From contig CAMVJF010000118.1 of assembly GCA_947167725.1 (NCBI GenBank), positions 1 through 5,738 on the forward strand: a stretch of 5,738 nucleotides of DNA, read 5' to 3'. Below, piece by piece: positions 1 through 4,907 of this stretch. Position numbers and translations under genes: made by a program. The stretch is from an uncultured Clostridia bacterium. GTDB lineage: Bacteria; Bacillota; Clostridia; Oscillospirales; Oscillospiraceae. A model generated the notes under the pieces. It made no database searches. It had not been told where the DNA came from and saw nothing but the letters and a program-made list of their open reading frames with translations. The stretch's first letter is position 1. Each line of letters opens with the position of its first letter.

Positions 1-1634
1 TGTTAAGGGCAACTGATAAAATCACCGCACTCTACTGCCGCCTTTCCCAGGAGGATGCTCTCGAAGGCGAGAGTAATTCCATCAGTAATCAAAAACGCAT
101 CCTCAGCGCATACGCGAAAGATCACCATTTTCTGAATCCGGTTTTCTTCGTTGACGACGGATACAGCGGAACGGATTTCGACCGGCCCGGCTTCCAGGAG
201 ATGTTGGATGAAATCGAAGCTGATCATGTGGCTGTGGTTTTGACAAAAGATCTTTCCCGCCTTGGGCGCAATTCCACCATGACCGGCATGTTTATCAACA
301 TCACGTTTGCCAAACACAACGTTCACTACATTGCGATCAACGACAACTTCGACACGCAGAATCAAAACAGCGTGGACAACGATTTCGCAGGGATCCGCAT
401 GTGGTTCAATGAGTTCTATGCCCGCGATACCAGCCGAAAGATCCGCGCGGTCAACAAAGCCAAGGGCGAACGCGGCGAGCGACTGACCGTCAATGCCCCT
501 TACGGGTATCGGAAGGATCCCGAGAACAAGAAGGAATGGATCGTTGATGAGGAAGCCGCACAGGTCGTCCGTCACATCTTTGATCTCTGTATGGAAGGCC
601 GCGGACCGATGCAGATCGCGAAACAGCTGAAGGAAGAACAGATCCTGAATCCGACTGCATATAAGCGCAAGGAAGGGATCAAGACTCCGAATCCGGAAAC
701 TGCCGATCCGTATCATTGGAACACGAATACGGTTGTTCACATTCTGGAACGCCAGGAGTACACCGGCTGCACGGTCAACTTCAAAACCTACTCCAACTCC
801 ATTTGGGACAAGAAGCAACGGGAGAATCCGGAAGAAAACCGAGCCGTGTTCTACAACACCCACCCGGCGATCATTGATTTGGATGTGTTCGACAAGGTGC
901 AGGAGATCCGACAGCAGCGTCACCGCAGGACGAAAACAGGAAAGTCCCATATGTTCTCCGGGCTCGCTTACTGCGCGGACTGCAAAGCAAAGATGTATTA
1001 CTGCACGGCAAGTACCTTCGAAGATCGGCAGGATCATCTCGTGTGCTCGACCTCACGGGGATCGGATTCCTGCTCGACCCACTTCATTAGAGCTGTCGTT
1101 CTGGAGCAGTTGGTCTGGAAGCACATACAGATGGTCATCGACTATGTCATCCGCTACGAGGATTTCTTCCGGGCTAAAATGGAACAGCGGCTCCGTGTTG
1201 AGAGCAGCGAGATCCTGCGGGTAAAGCGAAAGCAGCTTGACAAGGCGGAGAAGCGAATTCTCGAGCTTGACAAGCTCTTCGTAAGGATTTACGAGGATAA
1301 TGTAGCCGGGAAGCTGAGCGATGAGCGTTTTTCTGTCATGAGCAGCAGCTACGAAGAAGAGCAACAGGCGCTGAAAGCAGATGTGGAAACGCTGCGGCAG
1401 GAGATCGAAGCACAGGAACAGCAGAATCAGAATTTGGAACTGTTTATCCAGAAGGTCCATCAGTATGCGGATCTGGACGAATTGACCGCTTATGCAGCCC
1501 ATGATCTGATCAAGGCGATCTATATCGGAGCTCCGGATAAGAGCAGCGGAAAGCGTCGCCAGAGCATCAGCATCTGTTATGATTTCGTGGGCTTTATCCC
1601 TCTGGATGAACTGATGAAACAGGAAACGGCATGA
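1..1634 (+). CDS. Large serine recombinase with DUF4368 tail (5' end cut by one base)
   Basis: Site-specific DNA recombinase that would cut and rejoin element ends through a 5'-phosphoserine link. The frame is open from base 3, and bases 1-2 (TG) are probably the end of an NTG start just outside the window, giving 544 residues, a usual size for the family. Numbered from that start, the resolvase domain begins at about residue 8 with LYCRLS (nucleophile Ser16) and has catalytic-type arginines in DLSRLGR (Arg87, Arg90). YGYRKD near 168 opens the recombinase domain. A zinc ribbon follows with Cys325/Cys328 (CADC) and Cys349/Cys358. A long charged coiled coil spans about 390-485, and a DUF4368-like tail (YIGAPDKSSGKRRQ, YDFVGFIPLDEL) ends the protein. 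Such enzymes move conjugative or mobilisable elements of Clostridia (TndX/TnpX-like). It is converging with the next gene and looks less GC-rich by eye than the genes to its right, fitting acquisition. It appears intact. Confidence 0.95.
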   Translation, partial: LRATDKITALYCRLSQEDALEGESNSISNQKRILSAYAKDHHFLNPVFFVDDGYSGTDFDRPGFQEMLDEIEADHVAVVLTKDLSRLGRNSTMTGMFINITFAKHNVHYIAINDNFDTQNQNSVDNDFAGIRMWFNEFYARDTSRKIRAVNKAKGERGERLTVNAPYGYRKDPENKKEWIVDEEAAQVVRHIFDLCMEGRGPMQIAKQLKEEQILNPTAYKRKEGIKTPNPETADPYHWNTNTVVHILERQEYTGCTVNFKTYSNSIWDKKQRENPEENRAVFYNTHPAIIDLDVFDKVQEIRQQRHRRTKTGKSHMFSGLAYCADCKAKMYYCTASTFEDRQDHLVCSTSRGSDSCSTHFIRAVVLEQLVWKHIQMVIDYVIRYEDFFRAKMEQRLRVESSEILRVKRKQLDKAEKRILELDKLFVRIYEDNVAGKLSDERFSVMSSSYEEEQQALKADVETLRQEIEAQEQQNQNLELFIQKVHQYADLDELTAYAAHDLIKAIYIGAPDKSSGKRRQSISICYDFVGFIPLDELMKQETA

Positions 1635-1651
1635 CCCGTAAGTCATGCCGT
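1626..1651. terminator. 10-bp perfect hairpin over the recombinase stop codon
   Basis: ACGGCATGAC (1626-1635) and GTCATGCCGT (1642-1651) are perfect inverted repeats around a 6-base loop. The TGA stop (1632-1634) sits inside the left arm. To the right there is no T run, so it is not a classical terminator for the recombinase. Read leftward, the stem is followed by TTTCCTGTTTC, so it may serve as a weak terminator for the convergent membrane-protein operon. A role as recombinase binding site is an alternative. The hairpin is certain; its function is not. Confidence 0.45.
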
Positions 1652-1657
1652 CCCTGC

Positions 1658-1678
1658 AAAACACTATAAAACTGTTTT
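1658..1678. other. AT-rich imperfect palindrome, candidate element end (att-like)
   Basis: AAAACA (1658-1663) is mirrored by TGTTTT (1673-1678) around 9 bases, with further partial symmetry inside. It lies immediately after a large serine recombinase gene, and such genes commonly sit next to one end of their element. Attachment sites of this family are imperfect dyads around a 2-bp crossover core. The crossover cannot be placed from one junction, so this is inference only. The rest of the 1635-1712 gap shows no gene. Confidence 0.25.
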
Positions 1679-1712
1679 ACGACACCCGCCCATTCCCGCC
1701 GTCTTTTTGTGA

Positions 1713-3302
1713 TTATCGCGTTGTTTGCGTCTCCTCTTCAGAGCCGTAGCCCGCCTCACGCAGCAGCCGCTCGGCCCGGCGGGAGGAAAGCGTCCCTTTC
1801 CAAAAGCTCTGCTCATATCCGGCCCGTCTGGCGAGATGGCGGTCGAGCTCTTCGCACTTGTCCGCATCCGGCGTGTGCCGATACGCCTCGGGCTGATCGG
1901 CGGAGGCACGCAGCCGCAGCATATCCGGGACCGCGTCGTAGCCGAGATCGTCCAAATAGTCAATGTCGATGTGCTCGGCTCTTCCATCCAGATAGCGATC
2001 GACGTTATACTTTGCGATCACACGGTTGCTCCCCGGGAGGGCGAGCAGCAGGAAGAGCGCGACCGTCACGCCCAGCGCAAGAGGAAGCGCCTTGAAATCC
2101 GGCGAAAACTGCTTGATGAGCACAAGGATGAACAGGAGCGTGAGCAGCAGCATGAACCAGGCGGCGTGCAGACGGTCGGGCGTGAGCCCGAAGCGCGTCA
2201 CATAGAGCCACAGCTTGGATACGGCCGTCGCGAGAAGGACGAGCGTGAAGAGCGCAAGAACGACGCACAGCGCGCGGCGAAAGCGTTCAAAGCCTCTCCG
2301 CACATAGCGCGAGAGCGCAAGCAGAACGAGAAAGTTCAGAAAGGCCACCGCGCAGAGCTCAAAAAAGCCCTCCCGCGCATAATCTGCATAGCCCGTCGTA
2401 AAGTCGGAATAGCCCAGCTCATAGGGCAGCCGAAGCGCAAAGCCCGAGGTGAAGTAGTCCAGCTGCGAGACGAAATAGATGACGTAAACCGCAAGCAGCG
2501 GAATCACGGCGGTGCACGCGCTCAACAGCGGCAGGATGCGCCGGTGCTCGGCCCTGACGCGGATGCGCTCGGCCTCGAGCTCTTTGTTCGGCCTTCCGAG
2601 GACGGACGCGTGATAGAGCCCGAAGACGTACATCGCCACCGGAATGCCGCCGAGGAAGAGCGCAAGGTGCTTGCCCGGGTCCTCCACCTCGAAGCGGAAG
2701 AGCTTTTCCGTCAGCTCTGTGAAGGCAGCGTCGTTGGACAGCAGCCCGAAGGCGATATAGGTCGGGATCACGGCAAGGAAGAGGCCGAGCAGCACCTTGA
2801 GCGCCGTGCGCCCGACGCCTTTTCCCTTCGGCGGCACAAGCGCGGCGAACAGACGGCCGAAGCGCGAGAAAGGGAAGACGACCCAGGCGCGCAGCAGGTC
2901 GGCGCCGATCAGATCGCTCCACGCCCCCTCGAGCGTGTTGCCGCTGACGGCAAAGACGAGATACGCGTACGCCGCAATCAGATAGGCAAAGCAGAGAAAG
3001 GCGTGGAATTCATTGTCCCAGATCAGCGCCGAGACCAGCGCAAGCGCGGCGGAAAACAGCACGAGCCACGTCACCGTCGTAAAGCGACAGCGGCCGCGCA
3101 GCAGGATGAGGAAGGTGAAGGCGTAGATCGAGAGCGTCAGCAGCGCCGCGGCGAGCGGCTTTTCCGACATCGGGAAGACGCGCCAGAAGAAATAACCAAA
3201 AAGCAGGAGCAGCCAGGCAAAGAGCGAATCGATCGCCCGGAACTGCGGCCTTGATGGTTTGGATTCGTCCAGAACAGGGGATAGGGACGGAGCATCGTCC
3301 AT
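1713..3302 (-). CDS. Polytopic membrane protein, DUF4173/DUF4153-like
   Basis: A 529-residue integral membrane protein of unknown function. About eleven hydrophobic segments are visible: roughly 27-43, 48-68, 75-94, 100-119, 168-187, 212-235, 256-279, 312-333, 344-367, 379-397 and 404-423. Two stretches look like the DUF4173 family: DYAREGFFELCAVAFLN at 307-323, and the region after the last helix with KYNVDRYLDGR and IDYLDDLGYDAVP at 431-459. The soluble C-terminal tail (about 460-529) is rich in Arg, Glu and Asp. A perfect AAGGAGGA ribosome site (3309-3316) lies inside the end of the upstream regulator gene, and the ATG follows that gene's stop by 2 bases, so the two are co-transcribed and probably translationally coupled. 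A plausible job is envelope or stress-related, but nothing in the sequence proves it. The family call is firmer than the exact DUF number. Confidence 0.85.
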   Translation of the reverse strand: MDDAPSLSPVLDESKPSRPQFRAIDSLFAWLLLLFGYFFWRVFPMSEKPLAAALLTLSIYAFTFLILLRGRCRFTTVTWLVLFSAALALVSALIWDNEFHAFLCFAYLIAAYAYLVFAVSGNTLEGAWSDLIGADLLRAWVVFPFSRFGRLFAALVPPKGKGVGRTALKVLLGLFLAVIPTYIAFGLLSNDAAFTELTEKLFRFEVEDPGKHLALFLGGIPVAMYVFGLYHASVLGRPNKELEAERIRVRAEHRRILPLLSACTAVIPLLAVYVIYFVSQLDYFTSGFALRLPYELGYSDFTTGYADYAREGFFELCAVAFLNFLVLLALSRYVRRGFERFRRALCVVLALFTLVLLATAVSKLWLYVTRFGLTPDRLHAAWFMLLLTLLFILVLIKQFSPDFKALPLALGVTVALFLLLALPGSNRVIAKYNVDRYLDGRAEHIDIDYLDDLGYDAVPDMLRLRASADQPEAYRHTPDADKCEELDRHLARRAGYEQSFWKGTLSSRRAERLLREAGYGSEEETQTTR

Positions 3303-3304
3303 AA

Positions 3305-3508
3305 TCAGTCCTCCTTGTATTCGAGAATATCCTCCACGCGGCAGTCAAGCGCCCTGCAGATCGCGTCGAGCGTGGAGAAACGGATCGCCTTGGCCTTGTT
3401 GTTCTTCAGGATCGAGAGGTTGGCGAGCGTGATGCCCACTTTGTCGGAGAGCTCGCCGAGCGACATTTTTCGCCTGGCCATCATCACGTCGAGGTTGATC
3501 ACGATCAT
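3305..3508 (-). CDS. Small XRE/Cro-CI family regulator, YozG-type
   Basis: A 67-residue DNA-binding protein that is almost entirely one helix-turn-helix domain. Scanning helix SLGELSDK lies at 16-23, the turn VGIT at 24-27, and recognition helix LANLSILKN at 28-36. The conserved block KAIRFSTLDAICRALDCRVEDILEY fills 40-64. This form is the small regulator regularly found beside DUF2975 membrane proteins, as here. The ATG is preceded by GAGGTG (3514-3519) five bases upstream, and this site overlaps the TGA of the DUF2975 gene, suggesting coupled translation. It may act on the operon's own control region, where a TATCG-containing palindrome is present, but the target is inferred. Confidence 0.93.
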   Translation of the reverse strand: MIVINLDVMMARRKMSLGELSDKVGITLANLSILKNNKAKAIRFSTLDAICRALDCRVEDILEYKED

Positions 3509-3517
3509 ATCGGCACC

Positions 3518-3976
3518 TCAGACGGTCAGATCGTTTTCGGCCTTGATGGCGGTGGCTTCCTCGACGACGTTTTTCACCACGCGCAGACAAAGCCCGAGCA
3601 GCACGGCCGTAAAGGACAGCACGATCGCGATCAGGTAGTACCAGGTCACAAGCAGAAACACGATGCTGACGGCGATCGCGCACCAGCTCACGCCGCGGAT
3701 GAGCGCGACGGCCTTCACGGTAAATACCTCGCCCCTGTGAACGAGCGAGAGCAGACGAAACAGAAGAACGTCCGCCAGCATGGCGAAGAGCAGGATGAGA
3801 TAGCCCGCGGCCATGATCAGCACGCCGTCGCGCAGCCCCAGCGGCCGCACGGCGGCGGGCGCGATCAGCTGCACGAAGTGCGGCAGGATCACGGTCGAGC
3901 AGATGAGAACAACAAAAAACAGGACGGTCAAGACCTTGGAAATCACGAGAGAAGCATTCTTGGAAATCTTCAGCAT
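3518..3976 (-). CDS. DUF2975 family membrane protein
   Basis: A 152-residue protein with four predicted membrane helices (about 11-31, 50-73, 95-112, 113-132). It carries DUF2975 hallmarks: HRGEVFTVKAVALIRGVSW at 80-98 between helices 2 and 3, and the polar C-terminus LRVVKNVVEEATAIKAENDLTV (131-152). The family has no established biochemical role, but its pairing with a YozG-like XRE regulator in one operon is recurrent. The start is the ATG at 3976, because AAGGAGG (3985-3991) stands 8 bases upstream. A longer GTG-started reading from 4015 would begin within the promoter -10 region and is unlikely. It is the first gene of the leftward operon, followed after 9 bases by the regulator. It may work as a membrane sensor or partner of that regulator, which is inference. 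Confidence 0.92.
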   Translation of the reverse strand: MLKISKNASLVISKVLTVLFFVVLICSTVILPHFVQLIAPAAVRPLGLRDGVLIMAAGYLILLFAMLADVLLFRLLSLVHRGEVFTVKAVALIRGVSWCAIAVSIVFLLVTWYYLIAIVLSFTAVLLGLCLRVVKNVVEEATAIKAENDLTV

Positions 3977-3984
3977 TACAGGCG

Positions 3985-3991
3985 CCTCCTT
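3985..3991 (-). promoter_or_regulatory. Ribosome binding site fixing the DUF2975 start
   Basis: Read leftward the bases are AAGGAGG, with 8 bases to the ATG at 3976. This decides against the in-frame GTG at 4015, which would add 13 residues and lies within the promoter. Confidence 0.85.
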
Positions 3992-4005
3992 TTGCATGCG
4001 CCTCA

Positions 4006-4034
4006 AGCATAGCACAGGTTATATCGAATGTCAA
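4006..4034 (-). promoter_or_regulatory. Sigma-A promoter of the DUF2975-XRE-DUF4173 operon
   Basis: On the minus strand TTGACA (4034-4029) is separated by exactly 17 bases from TATGCT (4011-4006), with a TG one base before the -10 (extended -10). An AT-rich stretch upstream (4035-4070) could act as an UP element. The expected transcript start is near 3999, giving a very short leader of about 23 bases before the ATG. Confidence 0.85.
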
Positions 4035-4039
4035 CGAAA

Positions 4040-4060
4040 ATTTATCGAAAAACAATAAAT
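4040..4060. promoter_or_regulatory. Candidate operator between the divergent promoters
   Basis: ATTTATCG (4040-4047) and CAATAAAT (4053-4060) are inverted repeats with one mismatch around AAAAA. The centre lies about 50 bases upstream of the expected leftward start. TATCGAA occurs at 4043-4049 and again as a direct copy at 4022-4028, 21 bp away or two helical turns, flanking the leftward -35. This is a reasonable binding site for the YozG-type regulator encoded in the operon, but that assignment is inferred. Confidence 0.4.
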
Positions 4061-4079
4061 ACAATTTCAAAAACCCCGC

Positions 4080-4107
4080 TTGACAAATCTGCGATAAGGG
4101 GTATAAT
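4080..4107 (+). promoter_or_regulatory. Consensus sigma-A promoter for the HMA gene
   Basis: A perfect TTGACA (4080-4085) and a perfect TATAAT (4102-4107) are spaced by 16 bases. The expected start of transcription is near 4113-4115, immediately before the metal-sensor operator, so a strong promoter is held under repression. Confidence 0.9.
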
Positions 4108-4115
4108 AAGTCTAG

Positions 4116-4141
4116 AACACATGAACAGTTGTTCATATAAT
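4116..4141. promoter_or_regulatory. ArsR/SmtB-type 12-2-12 operator
   Basis: Left half AACACATGAACA (4116-4127), spacer GT, right half TGTTCATATAAT (4130-4141). The core ATGAACA / TGTTCAT is a perfect 7-bp inverted repeat with a 2-base centre. This is the classical site of zinc/cadmium/lead sensors of the SmtB/CzrA/CadC group, and the left half closely resembles the cyanobacterial smt operator as I recall it. It covers about +2 to +28 of the HMA transcript, where a bound apo-repressor would block initiation or promoter clearance. The likely ligand protein is the ArsR encoded at 4487-4849. Confidence 0.85.
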
Positions 4142-4163
4142 AAAATGACAGGAGGACGTCGAG

Positions 4164-4382
4164 ATGAAGAAAAGCTACAAGATCGAGGTCGACTGCGCCA
4201 ACTGCGCGAGAAAGATGGAGGACGCCGCCAAGAACACGGAGGGAGTCCGCGACGCCGTGGTGAACTTCATGGCGCTGAAGATGACCGTGGAGTTTGAAGA
4301 AGGCGCGGACGTCCGCGCGACGATGGAGAAGGTCCTCAAGAACTGCCGCAAAGTGGAGAGCGACTGCGAGATCGAGATCTGA
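4164..4382 (+). CDS. Free-standing heavy-metal-associated (HMA) domain protein
   Basis: A 72-residue cytosolic metal-binding protein made of a single ferredoxin-like HMA domain. The metal loop VDCANCARKME gives Cys11 and Cys14 (CxxC). GVRDAVVNFMALKMTVEF at about 27-44 is the middle of the domain, and an acidic end (ESDCEIEI) with an extra Cys68 closes it. DCANCA followed by a VVNFM-type strand resembles the N-terminal domain of CadA-type Cd/Zn/Pb P-type ATPases more than CopZ copper chaperones. The ATG is set by AGGAGG (4150-4155) 8 bases upstream. The gene has its own strong promoter and an ArsR-type operator, so expression should rise when metal releases the repressor. It may buffer metal or hand it to an ATPase encoded elsewhere; no ATPase follows it here. 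Metal identity is inferred. Confidence 0.92.
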   Translation: MKKSYKIEVDCANCARKMEDAAKNTEGVRDAVVNFMALKMTVEFEEGADVRATMEKVLKNCRKVESDCEIEI

Positions 4383-4390
4383 AGCAGCGC

Positions 4391-4437
4391 AAAGCCCGCG
4401 CCCCCGGACTGCCTGAAATCTGGGGGCTTTGTTTTTT
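4391..4437 (+). terminator. Rho-independent terminator after the HMA gene
   Basis: CCCCCGGA (4401-4408) pairs with TCTGGGGG (4419-4426), including one G-T pair, around a 10-base loop. Flanking AAAGCCC (4391-4397) can instead pair with GGGCTTT (4424-4430). A T run (4432-4437) follows. It begins 8 bases after the HMA stop, so the HMA gene is largely monocistronic, with the sensor downstream receiving at most read-through. Confidence 0.88.
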
Positions 4438-4456
4438 GACGAAAATGGTGTATACT
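4429..4456 (+). promoter_or_regulatory. Possible weak promoter for the ArsR gene
   Basis: TATACT (4451-4456) is a good -10, with TTGTTT (4429-4434) 16 bases upstream as a poor -35 embedded in the terminator T run. The imperfect palindrome formed by GTGT (4448-4451) and ACAC (4461-4464) overlaps it and might be regulatory. It would give the sensor independent low-level expression. TTGACG at 4436 is too close to the -10 to be its -35. Confidence 0.45.
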
Positions 4457-4470
4457 ATAAACACAGGACG

Positions 4471-4480
4471 AAGGGGGGAG
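4471..4480 (+). promoter_or_regulatory. Ribosome binding site fixing a GTG start for ArsR
   Basis: AAGGGGGGAG lies 6 bases before GTG at 4487. The in-frame upstream TTG (4436) and ATG (4445) would fall in the terminator tail and -10 region, so GTG is preferred. Confidence 0.75.
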
Positions 4481-4486
4481 AGGACA

Positions 4487-4849
4487 GTGGAGAGAAGGAA
4501 CGAGGCGGAGTGCTGCGAGAGCGTCGAGGTCCATGAGGACCTGCTGAAGCTCGTCCGCGCCAAACTGCCTGAGAACGAGAAGCTTTTCGATCTTTCGGAG
4601 CTCTTCAAGGTTTTCGGCGATCCCACGCGCGTCCGCATCCTCTTCGTCCTCTGCGAGGCGGAGCTGTGCGTCTGCGATCTGGCCGAGGCCCTGCACATGA
4701 CCCAGTCCGCGATTTCTCACCAGCTCGCAATCCTGAAGCGCAGCAAGCTCGTCAAGAGCCGGCGGGAGGGGAAGTCCGTTTTCTACTCGCTCGCCGACGA
4801 CCATGTGCGCACGATCATCAGTCAGGGCATGGAGCATATCAGCGAGTAG
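4487..4849 (+). CDS. ArsR/SmtB-family metal-sensing repressor (CadC/CzrA/SmtB type)
   Basis: A 120-residue winged-helix dimeric repressor that leaves DNA when it binds metal. The core starts with LSELFKVFGDPTRVRILFVL (36-55). ELCVCDLAEAL (59-69) carries Cys61 and Cys63 of the alpha3 metal site seen in CadC. MTQSAISHQLAILKRSKLV (71-89) is the DNA-reading helix, and REGKSVFYSL (93-102) the wing. The C-terminal helix holds Asp104, His106, His117 and Glu120, matching the SmtB alpha5 zinc site in spacing and even in number. Cys9, Cys10 and His16 in the N-terminal arm could complete an alpha3N site. Both sites therefore look possible, favouring Zn, Cd or Pb over arsenite. The GTG start is chosen from the ribosome site and from agreement with family length. 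Its expected operator lies at 4116-4141, in front of the HMA gene. Which metal it senses is inferred. Confidence 0.94.
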   Translation: MERRNEAECCESVEVHEDLLKLVRAKLPENEKLFDLSELFKVFGDPTRVRILFVLCEAELCVCDLAEALHMTQSAISHQLAILKRSKLVKSRREGKSVFYSLADDHVRTIISQGMEHISE

Positions 4850-4866
4850 TAAGTTTACATAATCTT

Positions 4867-4886
4867 GGCGGAGCCAGCGCTCCGCC
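4867..4886 (+). terminator. Hairpin between ArsR and the glycosyltransferase gene
   Basis: GGCGGAGC (4867-4874) and GCTCCGCC (4879-4886) form a perfect 8-bp GC-rich stem with a CAGC loop. Only TTCGATATTTC follows, so it is a weak or partial terminator. It starts 17 bases after the ArsR stop and lies 21 bases before the next ATG. Confidence 0.5.
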
Positions 4887-4907
4887 TTCGATATTTCGGG
4901 AGCGACG

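Noticed and set aside
3..1037. Long open frame on the minus strand opposite the recombinase
   Set aside because: It is complementary to a well-supported recombinase domain. It has no ribosome site that I can see and no recognisable domain.
1725..3254. A 509-codon open frame on the plus strand opposite the DUF4173-like gene
   Set aside because: Its product is a low-complexity string of Arg, Glu and Gln, typical of reading antisense to a GC-rich membrane-protein gene. The minus-strand gene has clear helices, family motifs and a perfect ribosome site.
3980..4003. AGGCGC / GCGCCT inverted repeat with the DUF2975 ribosome site in its loop
   Set aside because: The expected transcript start near 3999 lies within the upstream arm, so the full hairpin would not form in the mRNA.
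3345..4136. A 263-codon minus-strand frame across the DUF2975 and XRE genes
   Set aside because: It is an arginine-rich shadow frame that crosses the promoter and both real genes.
4867..4886. Hairpin considered as a riboswitch or leader element for the glycosyltransferase
   Set aside because: It is only a simple 8-bp stem with a four-base loop and no surrounding conserved structure. A weak terminator is the simpler reading.
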